From: Gossypium raimondii
Lineage: Eukaryota; Streptophyta; Magnoliopsida; Malvales; Malvaceae
DNA length: 64,000 bases
Assembly (NCBI RefSeq): GCF_025698545.1
Contig: NC_068571.1
Coordinates: forward strand, 44,301,733-44,365,732
Direction of reading: 5' to 3'
This document shows, in pieces, positions 1 through 10,613 of this stretch. The notes under the pieces are model-generated. The model was given only the letters and a program-made list of their open reading frames with translations. It was not told the DNA's origin and did no database searches. Position 1 is the first letter of the stretch; the number at the start of each line of letters is the position of its first letter. A program made the translations under genes and the position numbers.

Positions 1-299
1 GGGGAGCAATGGGTCATGGCTCGGATCAAACAAAAAAGAGATAGTAGATATAGATTTTGGGAAATTTGCGAGATTTGATCCTAACATCCGGATACGAAGA
101 AAAGATCGATGTCTTCGCCTAGAATATGAGGGCAAAGCCGCATATGTAATCCATTTTATGTAAAGAAATTTGTTCTCTAGAAAAGTTGTTCTAATGGAAT
201 TGAATTCAGAATCAATGCCTCTCTTTCTTTTTACATTCTTTTCATGCATTTGCATTACATTACATCATAAGCATTAAACTCCACCAAAGAGCCTAATTG

Positions 300-1424
300 A
301 TTAAAATTATTTCAGTTAATATGGAAAACCAACACCGTTAAGGTACTCGAACAGAAACTAAATGAATGGACCAAAGGTTTGAAAGATTAGAGCAGATGCA
401 AATACAGATGCTAGAGCAATTGACCAAATTTCAACAAAATATGAAGGATTAGATGCTAGAAGTCCAAAGAAATCTGATGAGCCAGTTAACCCAGTTATTG
501 GATAAAGGGTTAGAAAAAGGAAAAAACCTAGCGGTCTACTTTAGAGATGATAATGAAAACCCTGCTCATTTTTCAGGCTTTACCCCAACAAACATCAAAG
601 CACAACCGAATACATATCCACAAAGGGTAACTGTTAACATCCGACCATAATACCAGACTAGTACCTTGACACCGGTGAATTTCGAAACAGGCTCAGGTTC
701 CAACCTTAGGGGCAATCTAACTAATCCTATTGTCCTTGATGATCTAGCGGGAACAAAGCAGGCCAGAGTGGAGTTCTCAAAACAATTTGGAGATCGTTAC
801 AAACGGAAAGGGCAAGAGTAGAGCCCCAAATCAATACTTTGAAGGTCCCGAGGAAGAGGAAAAATGAGGTGAATGATGCAAGTAGGTATAACGAGGGTTA
901 TTCAAAGCCGATTACCGCAAGCCAGCCAAGGACGGTTGTTTCTAGCCATCAGATCCATCAGAGACAAGAATCCGGCACAAAGCAAAACATTGAGAAGTCC
1001 CAATTTCCACCAATCCTAATGTCATACTGAGAGCTGTATCAGAGTTTATTTGATGCACACGTTGTTCCCCTTTCTACTTAAAGCCTTTACAACCTCCGTT
1101 CCCCAAATGGTACGACACAAATGTGCAATGTGACTATCATGCGGGAATTACAGGGAATTTTATAGAAAATTGCACTGCCTTTAAAAAGATGGTTGAAAGA
1201 CTCATCAGTATGGGCATTATCAAGTTCGATACAGAAAATCTGTTGCGCAATCATATTGATAATCGGGGTGAATGCGATGAATAAAGAAATGTTGGGAAAC
1301 GTTCACATCAACGCCGTATACGAAGAAACAACTGAAGAAGGGACCTTGTTAGATATCCACCCTTTTAAACTTGGAAGTGTTCTAAATAAATCGGACTGCA
1401 GAAGAAATCTGTAGCATTTAGAGC
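300..1424 (+). pseudogene. gag / early-pol remnants of Tat element 1
   Basis: Starting near the ATG at 320, frame-shifting peptides include a coiled-coil-like Gag N-terminus (RFERLEQMQIQMLEQL, about 375-425). A conserved Gag motif follows at about 1145-1225 (IENCTAFKKMVERL). The DNA at 1290-1424 resembles 10230-10378 of element 2, just before the RT frame (shared LGNVHINAVYEE / LGKLSINAISEE-type stretches). Stops interrupt every frame, and the stretch between Gag and the RT leader is shortened. No functional product is expected. Confidence 0.7.
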
Positions 1425-1724
1425 TTATTTAGAGTAATGTTCAAAACACTTTTGTTGCTTTTGGCCTAGAGGCAGTAAGAATGTCTATGTGAAATATGCT
1501 CATGTCTGAACATTATCATTTTCATGAAATACATTATTGTGATCATTTTGAGCTAGTATTTTTTCATTCTTTACAAATAATTATGTTTGATTCTTTCATT
1601 CTTTTGGATTTTCTTCCACATCATTCTTTCATTCATAATTATATTGTACAAATAATTATTCATAAATTCATACATTCTTTATATATTCTTTTGTACCTAC
1701 AATGGGTCCCTAGATATTAATAAC

Positions 1725-2800
1725 ATGAGTGACACTGCTACAGACTCAGAATTTCCTTTTGAGCGAGACATGTGTTTAAAGGGATCTCATTACTTTGAAA
1801 ATGACATAGATTGTAGCCTATCTTCGGACTTGTTGAGGATGGTAGAACAAAATGAAAAAATACACCCTACCTTACAAAAGTCAGTGGGCAGTGAGCCTAG
1901 GAGAAAAGAAAGAGATTGGATCTTGTCTCGCCATCGAAGCAAAGTGAAACGTCATTCTAAGAATTCAAAGATGATTTCGCACAATCGTCTCAATATATGT
2001 CTGAGCTATTAAGACGTGTGGAAATTGTTGAGGCAAAGAAAATCTTAGAAAGAGGTCCATAAGGGTGTCTGAGGAACACATGTTAATAGTTTTGCAATGA
2101 CCAAGTAAATCATGAGATATGGGTACTGCTGGTCCACCATGGAAGGGGATTGCATCAGTTATACCAAGAAATTTCATAAGTGCCAAATTTATGGAGACAA
2201 GATTTATGTGCCTCCTTTATCTCTTTATGACCTTTCTCTATGTGGGGGCATGGAGGTCATTGAGCTGATCTCAACAAAAGCTTCTAGCGGGCATTGATTC
2301 ATCTTTGTTGTCTTCGATTACTTTACTAAGAGGGTGGAAATAGCTTTATATACCAATGTTACAAGGTCGAAGTCATTAAATTCTAATTTCAAAAAAAATG
2401 ATCAGGCGCCAATGAAGAATGCCAAAAAAAAGACAATGTCAAAAGTTTGTAGTCTGTTCAAAGATCAAACGCCACAGACAGCTAAAAAAAAATAAAACAA
2501 GGATCGTGGGAAAGATGACTGAGACTGGTAAAGATTGGTATAAAGAAGTTATCATTTACCCTCTATGCTCATCAAATGTCGACCAAGACCTTTGCCTGGG
2601 CAACACCTGGCCGATTGGTTTATGGAATGTTAAGAGCTATCCATCATGGTCAGATGATACGAGCTTACGACAAAGAGGTTTATCCTAGAGAATTTTACGA
2701 GGGGGACCTGATGTTGAAAAAGATTATTCTTATACAAAAAAATTTTAAAGAAAAATGAATGCCAAATTAATAAGGACCTTGTGTTGTAAAGAAGGCCTTC
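1725..2800 (+). pseudogene. Collapsed pol of Tat element 1 (RT and RNase H deleted)
   Basis: 1725-1990 encodes the leader upstream of RT (start MSDTATDSEFPFERDMC), parallel to 10614-10800 of element 2. At about 1990-2010 the frame jumps to a peptide just before the integrase zinc finger (VEIVEAKKILE). Integrase remnants follow: a broken H2C2 finger (about 2060-2195), part of the catalytic core (about 2200-2390) and the C-terminal segment (about 2500-2800). In element 2 the same two landmarks are more than 2 kb apart, so RT, RNase H and archaeal RNase H are missing here. Confidence 0.75.
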
Positions 2801-2904
2801 TCTGGAGGAGCTTTAATTTTGAGCGAGATGGATGGTAAAAACCTGCCAAATCCTGTAAACTCAGACTCAGTCAAGAAATACTTCACTTGAGGAGAGAGAA
2901 AGGA

Positions 2905-3115
2905 ACCAAAGTGAAAACCCGCAAAGGGGTATTTTGAGTCCTAAAAAAAAGAGACCAAAGTGAAAACCCGCAACGGACGCCTTAAGTTCTAAAAGAAAAA
3001 AGACCAAAGTGAAAACCCGCAAAGGGCGCTTTAAGTCCAAAAAATAAAATATGAAGAAATGAAAAGTAAAATGGAGAGGCCAAGGTGAAAACCTGTAAAG
3101 GGAGTCTTGAGACCA
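2905..3115 (+). repeat. Short minisatellite, about four units
   Basis: The phrase ACCAAAGTGAAAACCCGCAA recurs at about 2908, 2953 and 3002, with a diverged copy near 3078. Each is followed by an AAGGGCG-like stretch and an A-rich run, giving units of about 45-75 bp. It lies between the integrase remnant and the downstream 100-bp array. Element 2 has a single related unit near 14037. Confidence 0.7.
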
Positions 3116-4440
3116 AATGGGATTTGAGTTGAAAACCCAAAAAAAAGCGGCCCAAATTTTGACTAGAATGGGATATGAGGTGATTAAAGAGGCTCAAATT
3201 TTGATCAGATCGGGGCATGTCGTGATCTTGTTATACCTGAATCAACAGGAAAGGGTAGGCAACGTCTTGGGGCATCGACAAAGTCCTGTAAATCTCCTAA
3301 ACACATGTCAAACTCAGAATGGTCTTTCAAAGAGTTAGTACAGAGAAGTTTAAGCTACGATATCTGGGGCACCTAATCTTCATACTATTTATATTGAATT
3401 TGTTGTCTTGGAATACTTCATTCTTTTTCAAGATACGTGTTCTCAATCGATTCTTCTTTTATTCTTACTATCCTTGATAATTTATTCATTTCGAGTTTTG
3501 CTCTTAATAAAATTCCATCTTGTCCATTGTGATAATCTTTTTCATCTTATTCATTTTGAATCTTAGCAAAATTTGCTATCCTGGTTAATTTATTTGTTTA
3601 GAGCTTTGCTTTCAATAAAATTTCATCTTGTACATTGTGATAATCTTTTTCAAGCATTTTCCGTTGAAATAAAGATTAATGGGCTGTTAATATTCAAGCA
3701 AAAGGAGTTTTGCATATTACTCTGAAAGCTTCTAAATAATACAGGAACCTTAAATAGGACTATTGTTTGGAACACACCAAGTTTAAAGGTCGAAATGTCT
3801 AAGGAGGAAAAGTCTAAATTAAGACCATCCTTTCGGATTTTGTTGTCCACACATGGATTGAACAAAACGACAAAATGTCGTGTTGGTGACAAAACTTCAA
3901 TGAACAAATAAACAATGATCACCGAGTGATAAGAATAGGTTCCCCAGAAGAGAGGGTACTACAATTGTGCATAAATATTTGGTACGACACCCTGGGAATG
4001 GTGCAGGGGACCAAAGAGATTTAGGTCCTGTATCCCTGAATTGCAGTGGGAAAGGATTGAGAAAGAGCCAGATCTTATACTTAGTGGAAAGAAGATGGTT
4101 CAAATTTTAGGTCCCCAGAGGTTACAGTGGATTTAACTTTGAAAATTACAGTTGATCAGACCTTGAAGATTACAATGAGGGCAAGCCGGTTAAGTAAGAT
4201 ATGGGCATTACCAACCAGACAAGATAGCATTCTGACGTGTTGGCAATAAAGTCTTATTGAACAATAAGCAATAACAACTCAAGCATTAAGGGATCATTTT
4301 CATCTTACATTCATTCATACACACCTAGTTCGGAGCATTTGATTCATTCTGATCATAACATCCTAATCACTAGGCATAAATAGGTTCATAAAATGGACTT
4401 TACAGGTTACGTTCCCCAGAGAGCAAATCAATGGAGTTAA

Positions 4441-5140
4441 AAAGATTGAAGCCACAACGACGAATCTTACTTCCCTGGCGGTGCAGTGGAACAGATTGAA
4501 GCTACAACGGTGAATATTGCTTCCTCAACATTGCAATTAAAAATATTGAAGCCACAACGGCGAATCTTACTTCTATGGCAGTGCAGCGGAACAAATTGAA
4601 GCTACAACAGTGAATCTTGCTTCCCCGACATTATAATTAAAAAGATTGAAGCCACAATGGCAAATCTTACTTCCCTGATGGTGCAGCAGAACAGATAGAA
4701 GCTACAATGGTGAATCTTGCTTCCCCGACATTGCAATTAAAAAGATTGAACCCACAACGGCGAATCTTACTTCCTTGGCGGTACAGTGGAACAGATTGAA
4801 GCTACAACAGCGAATCTTGCTTCCCCGAAATTGCAATTAAAAAGATTGAAGCCACAACGGCGAATCTTACTTCCCTGGTGGTGCAGTGGAACAGATTGAA
4901 GCTACAACGGCGAATCTTGCTTCCCCGACATTGCAATTAAAAAGATTGAAGCCACAACGATGAATCTTACTTCCCTGGCGGTGCAGTGGAACAGATTGAA
5001 CCTACAACGGTGAATATTGCTTCCCCGATATTGCAGTTAAATAGATTGAAGCTACAACGGTGAATCTTGCTTCCCCGACATTGCAGTTAAACAGATTGAA
5101 GCTACAACAGTGAATCTTGTTTTCCTGGCATTGCAGTGGA
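4441..5140 (+). repeat. Tandem array with an exact 100-bp period (seven units)
   Basis: Units start at 4441, 4541, 4641, 4741, 4841, 4941 and 5041 with no indels. Each unit is two related 50-bp halves. One contains GAAGCCACAACGGCGAATCT and the other GAAGCTACAACGGTGAATCT. The last 100 bp has two copies of the second-type half, showing that the basic module is 50 bp. It sits between pol and the 3' LTR, where Tat/Ogre-type elements often carry tandem repeats. Confidence 0.92.
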
Positions 5141-5630
5141 GCAGATGGAAGTCATAAACCTTATCCCCCTGAAGTTGCAGTGGGGCAGGTTGAAACTACA
5201 AGTCTTATCTCCCTAAAGTTGTAGTGGAGCAGACTGAAGCTGCTAATCTTATATCCCTGAAGTTGCAGTGGAGTGGATTAAAATGATGAATCCTATACCA
5301 CTGAAGTTGCAGTAGGTCGGATTAAATTTACCATAATAAAATCTTATCTCCCTAAAGTTGTAGTGGAGCAGATTGAAGACCGACCACAGGTCTTATCTCC
5401 CTAAAGTTGTAGTGGAGCAGACTGTTGATAGTGGATCTTATCGTGTTAGACCTCATCTCCCTGAGGTCGCAGTGGAGCAGGTTAAAGCAACAAGTCTTAT
5501 CTCCTTGATGTTGCGGTGGAGCAGACTAAAACCACAAATCTCGTCCCCCTGAAGTTGCTGCGAGGAGGATTAAAGCTACAAGTTATATCTCTTTCTGAAA
5601 TGCAGTAGCGTAGATTGAAGCAACAAGACA
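5141..5630 (+). repeat. Degenerate continuation of the array (about 50-60 bp units)
   Basis: Phrases such as TCTTATCTCCCTGAAGTTGCAGTGGAGCAG recur about every 50-60 bp (shown here in part: CCTGAAGTTGCAGTGG). The same phrases form the array at 14870-15420 in element 2, so this portion is ancestral to both elements. The precise 100-bp array upstream appears only in element 1. Confidence 0.8.
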
Positions 5631-5781
5631 CATTAGGACTGGAAGGAGGCTACTTGAAGAAGAGAAGCACCAGAACAAGTCTAGAATCGGCACGACCGGG
5701 CAAAATTGGTCTTTCCTAGTCTTTGCTCTGTTCTCGTTACATGACAACGAGCAAAACAAGAACAGAGCAAAGAGGGGCAGC

Positions 5782-7424
5782 TGCACAAACCCATTTTTCC
5801 CGGGCCCAATTAAACCAAAGAACAAATAAAACCAAAATAAATTAAAGTCCAGTCCAATTTACAAATCAGCAAACCCAATACCCCAGGCCCAATTACAACC
5901 CAAGCCCAATTACAATGCACGACCCAAATGGCCCAAAACACAAATAAAAAAAAAGAAACCCTAACCCTAGGTGCGCCGCACCTAGGGCCTTCTAGCCAAC
6001 TGCCCTTCTGCCACCGCCGCACGTCCCATCGCCATGCCCACTTGCCACTATCAAGTACCTGCAAAGCAACCAAAGCAAGGACAGAAAGAGTAGAAAGAAA
6101 TAAAAAAATGAATACTTTTTGTATCGGGGGGAGGATTTGCTTCAATTTTTCTTCTTTTCTTTCGGCTATAAAGCTGAATATGCTGTAAAGAAGAGTTTCT
6201 TCTTCCTTTTAGACGAACATTTTATAAAAAAAAAGCGTTTAAGGTGACTTTTATTTTTCTGTTTTAGATATTCTTTTTTATTTTTTTTATTTTCTTCTCT
6301 GGGTATATAAACAAAAGTAAAAAAGGGAAGGAAGACTCACCTTAGTCGACCGATCTACTCGCCGTCGAAGGCCACGCTGAAAAGGAGAAGAAACGAAACA
6401 TTTTTTCATTGTTCCACCGAGTTTGGTTGAGATTTCGGGAGTTTTGGCCTAGGATCCTTGCTCCAAGTGTGGCGGACTTCAAAAAGGGAACTTTTATTTT
6501 TTTGGCCATCGCGGACTGCGGCACCGTCGCCGGTGGCCGGATTTTGGGCTGGTGCCCAGAGAAGGAGAGAGGGTTGAGAGTGTTTCTTTAGTTTTTTTTA
6601 AAGGAAGAAAAAATGAAAATTTTTAAAGGATTTTTGGCTTAAATAGCCTACTGAAATGACACCGTTTCACTTGGCCTCCCCAGGCGCCGAAACGACGTCA
6701 TTTTGGGGAGGCTGATCCGACTTTGACCCGACCCGCCTGGAGGATCCACGTGTTTTTTTAAAATGGGTCATTTGCGCGTAAGGTCCCTTTGCTTTTGCTC
6801 CGTCGTGCAATGGGGTCCTTTTTGTTTTTTTTTTAAATTTGGCCACGTAATTTTCTGCGCTTTTCATTTTAGCCCGCGCCAAAAACGTTGCGCATAATGT
6901 TGGGAATATTTGCTCAATCAGCCCTCAGTTCTTTGGGCGCATTATATTTTGGTCCCTGGGGATCCCTTTTTTGTTTATTTGCATTTTGAACCCCGAATTT
7001 TGTTCCAAGATTCGATTTAGCCTGTTTGTTTTATTATTTTAGTTATTTTGTAATCAAATTAGATTTTATTATGATTATTATTATTATAATTATTATTATT
7101 GGTTGCTCGTTCATACTTTTTAATTTTAGATCTAATTATATATACATGTACGAACATATTTTTAATTTTATAAATATATATATACACATACTTTTATATA
7201 TTTTCTATGTTTCATAATTTTATATACATACTTATATATATTTTTATATTTTAAAATATGTATATTATATATATATTTTATAATTCACATACATATATAT
7301 TTTTCTTATATGTACATATATATTTTCTTATATTTTATAATTTTTATCTAAATTCTTTGTTGTTATAATTGCTTCACTTGGTGTTCATTTATTTAGTGTT
7401 CATTTATTTATTTATTTACATGCC

Positions 7425-7483
<59 letters not shown>

Positions 7484-8394
7484 CTTTAGCTTTTATTTGT
7501 TTATTACTTGTTATTTTGTATACATTATTGATTTTTTCTTATTTATTTATCTTTTGTTTTTGCTCATATTATTTTTACTTACATTATCAAAATTTAACAT
7601 TACATCAATTTTTACCCAAATTCGTAAAAAGGAAAATTTTGAAAATAAAGGCAATACTTGGTATTTGGGATGTTCGAGAAGATTGAGTCCTAACGTATTG
7701 GGTTTCAATTTTTTCGTTGAACCTAAATAATCGAGAATTTTCTTTAATCAAAATAAATAAATAAAAAGCTCAAAATCGGGAATTCAATACGTTATGTCCT
7801 AATGCATTGGATATGACACCTTGTTTTCTCGAGATGAGGATTTTTTTCTAAAAAAATAATAAAGGCAATATTCAATGTTTAGAATTTTAAGAAATTGTGC
7901 CCTAACGTATTGGACTGCTATTTCTTCATCTGGCTTAAACAATTGAATATCCTTTTAAATTTTATTGCACGAGTTTTTTTGGACAAGCTCATTTTTGAGG
8001 AGGTGAAATATCTGGGTGTGACATTTTCTCTCTTTGAAATGAGAGGGTCTTAACGGGTAATTTGATTTGTACAAGTTTTTTAATACAAGGATCGTATTTT
8101 AAAAGCTTTGCACATTTTTTTATATTAAGACACCAATTAACCAACAAGGTACCAATTTTGGGCGTGTTGAGGGTGCTAACCCTTCCTCGTGCGTAACCGA
8201 CTCCCGAACCTATCTATTTGAATTTCGTAGACCAGAAAACGTTGTTTTAATAAATCGAACTATTTGTTCAAAATAACCACTTTTCAAGGTGATCCGATCA
8301 CACCTTATCAAAAAAGGATTGGTGGCGAGTCTCGTGTTCGTTTTCAATTTTAAAATTTAAGTCGGCCCCTTTTTACAAAAAAATAGTGTCAACA
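5782..8394 (+). repeat. 3' LTR of Tat element 1
   Basis: It starts TGCACAAACCC after a purine-rich tract (AAAGAGGGGCAGC) and ends GTGTCAACA. It matches the LTR at 15513-17191 at the start, in the middle (ATGACACCGTTTCA, GACGTCATTTTGGGG-like) and near the end (GAGGGTGCTAACCCTTCCTC, GATCCGATCACACCT). It is about 930 bp longer, mostly because the smaller LTR lacks the equivalent of about 5940-6640. It contains an (ATT)n microsatellite at 7426-7481 and AT-rich low-complexity DNA at 7020-7350. The ORFs here are low-complexity artefacts. No real gene is seen. Confidence 0.75.
5965..5987. repeat. 23-bp odd palindrome in the LTR
   Basis: Two perfect 11-bp arms (CCCTAGGTGCG and CGCACCTAGGG) flank a single central C. 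It could form a GC-rich cruciform or RNA hairpin near the start of the LTR. Confidence 0.85.
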
Positions 8395-10378
8395 GTAAGG
8401 TTCGATGATCTATTGGGACCTAATGTGGCAAGAAATTCGTTACCCAGTCATTCAGATCTAGGGGTAAACGCGATAATTGAGAGTGGAGGAAAGAGGACGA
8501 AAATCGATGTGGCGGAAGTAAAAACCCCCCTAAAATGAGTTTGGCAAAATATGATAGACGTAGGATTAATCATTCAAGATTCGAAGGAGGTACCTAAAGG
8601 GGTGAGGAGCTACTGTGAGTTCCACGTTGGAGAAGATCATGAGATCTAGGAGTACACTGAATTCAGAGCTTTGGTGCAAATTTTGATGGATAACAAGAAG
8701 TTATAATTCTTTGAAGATGTCAAAGGCTCGGAAGAAGGAGATATTTGCGCCTCAGAGGAAGGATCGAAGGAGAAGGTCTACAAGGTCAACCACTCGGTGG
8801 TGATTATTTCACGGTTGAGAAATAATAAAATAGGAACACAAGCTGCGTCAAGAGTCATTATTTAAAAACCCGTGGCTTTTCTTTATAAGGACAAAAAAAA
8901 TGGTTTCATGGAACTATGACTGCAACGTGATGATCCTAGGAGAAGAGAACTCGGTTAGCACTTCAGAAGAGGGCCAATATGTTGGTTTCTACACGCGCAG
9001 TGTGAGGCGCTATGACCTCACAAATACAAGAACAGAGCCCGTTAAAGGAAAAACCTTGGCGGTTGAACACAAGAAAGAAAAGACTACTAGATTTGAATCA
9101 CCTGTTAATGAGCCGATAAATGAGAATGAGGCTAAGGAATTCTTGAAATTCTTGAAGCATAGCGAGTATAGTGTTGTAGAATAGCTACACAAATAACCAG
9201 CTAGCATATCAGTACTAGCCTTGCTCTTGAGCTCAGAGACACATCATAGCGCGTTAATAAATGTGTTAAATGAAACTTATGTCACTGATGATATCTCTAT
9301 GAGCAAGCTAGATCGTCTAGTTAACAATCTGAATGCCGATAATTTTGTCTTTTTCAATGACAATGAAATACCGCTAGGGGGCATAAAATCCACGAAGGCT
9401 CTATACATCACTACCCGCTGCAAAGGATATACATTGTTAGGGGTGTTAATCAACAATGGATCTACACTAAACATCTTGGCTTTATCCATACTGAATAGAT
9501 TGCCAATGGATAGCTCTCACATAAAGACATGCCAAAATATAGTGAAAGCATTCGATAGTACGAAAAGGAGGGTAATAGGAAGGATTAAAATACCTCTCCT
9601 AATTGGTCTGAACACATATGATGTAGACTTTTTGGTGATGGATATCAAGCCCTTTTATAATTGCTTATTGGGTAGACCTTGGATTCACTCAGCTGGGGCA
9701 GTGTCGTCGTCACTACACCAAAAAATGAAGTTGGTAACATAGGGTCGACTAGTGACGATAAACGTTGAAGAGGACATCATTGCATCTGTAACTAGTGACG
9801 TACCATACATAGGAGTAGATGAAGAAGCAATAGAATGTTCTTTTTGATCACTGAAATTTGTGAATACAACCTTCATTGTCGAAGGAAACAAGATCCCAAT
9901 GCCCAAAATATCAAAAACTACGAGGATGGGCCTGCAGTTGTCGATTGGGAAAAGAGCCTTACCTGGAAGAGGACTCGAGAAATACCTCCAAATGAGAGTC
10001 AAGGCACCAATGCTGATGGACAAACAAGACCGCTTTGACTTAGGATACAAGCCAGATGTGAGGCAAAAGGAGAAGGAGCTAGAGAAGAAGCAAGAAAGAA
10101 GAAAAGTGTGACTAAGTGGGGGAGGGGTCAAGTGGGAACCGATGACCTTTCCCCATATATCTAAAACATTTGTGTTAGGAGAAATCATTTGTCCTGAACA
10201 AAAGACGTCAACAAAAGAAATTGCGGAAGAAATGTTGGGAAAACTGAGCATCAACGCTATATCTGAAGAAGGAATTAGGGAAAACTTATCAAGCATTTCT
10301 CCTTATATCCCCAGAAGTGTTCTGAATAATTGGACTGCGGAAGAGATCCCTGTAATTTTTAGAACTAATTCAGAGTAA
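8395..10378 (+). pseudogene. gag C-terminus and aspartic-protease-like region of element 2
   Basis: The frame opens at the first base with VRFDDLLGPNVARN, a mid-Gag sequence. The best part is 8900-9742 in one frame, broken by stops near 9183. It continues in other frames to 10378. The protease-like domain (about 9390-9690) has CKGYTLLGVLINNGSTLNIL, then later LLGRPWIH. In the family the active-site motif is D-N/T-G; here the Asp is Asn (INNGS). Enzyme loss is inferred from that change and from the stops. Confidence 0.75.
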
Positions 10379-10613
10379 TGTTTAAAACACACTCATTGCT
10401 CTAAGCCTGAGATCAATAAGAATCCTTTTGTGAAAAAGGCATATGTCCATTATTTTTATTTCAATAAAATGCATCTTTACGTCTCATTTTGGCAAATATT
10501 CTTCTATTATTTCCATTTCATTCATACTCATACCACACAGATAATTAGTCTTAGATTCATTTGTTCTTTAGGTCTTCCTTCGTTCCTATAACAGGTCTCT
10601 AGATATCAATGAT

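Larger units (their letters stand above)
1..8394 (+). mobile_element. Degenerate Ty3/gypsy (Tat lineage) element 1, internal region plus 3' LTR
   Basis: The order is gag remnants (about 300-1420), a collapsed pol (1725-2800), repeat-rich untranslated DNA (2900-5780), a purine-rich tract near 5768-5778 and an LTR (5782-8394). The protein fragments match those of the better preserved element at 8395-17191, whose archaeal-type second RNase H marks the Tat lineage. The 5' LTR would lie upstream of the window. Many stop codons and a large pol deletion show that it cannot act autonomously. The 3' LTR is followed directly by the middle of another element's gag, so this copy probably inserted into that older element. 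Lineage assignment rests on resemblance to element 2. Confidence 0.8.

Noticed and set aside
4441-5140. Regular repeat that might be read as a CRISPR array
   Set aside because: The whole 100-bp unit repeats without unique spacers, and it sits inside a plant retroelement.
7369-7686. Ile-rich ORF in the Tat LTR
   Set aside because: It is translated from an (ATT)n microsatellite and AT-rich DNA.
8315-8335. Primer-binding-like TGGTGGCGAG near the Tat LTR end
   Set aside because: The same sequence occurs inside the other Tat LTR, so it belongs to the LTR rather than to a primer site.
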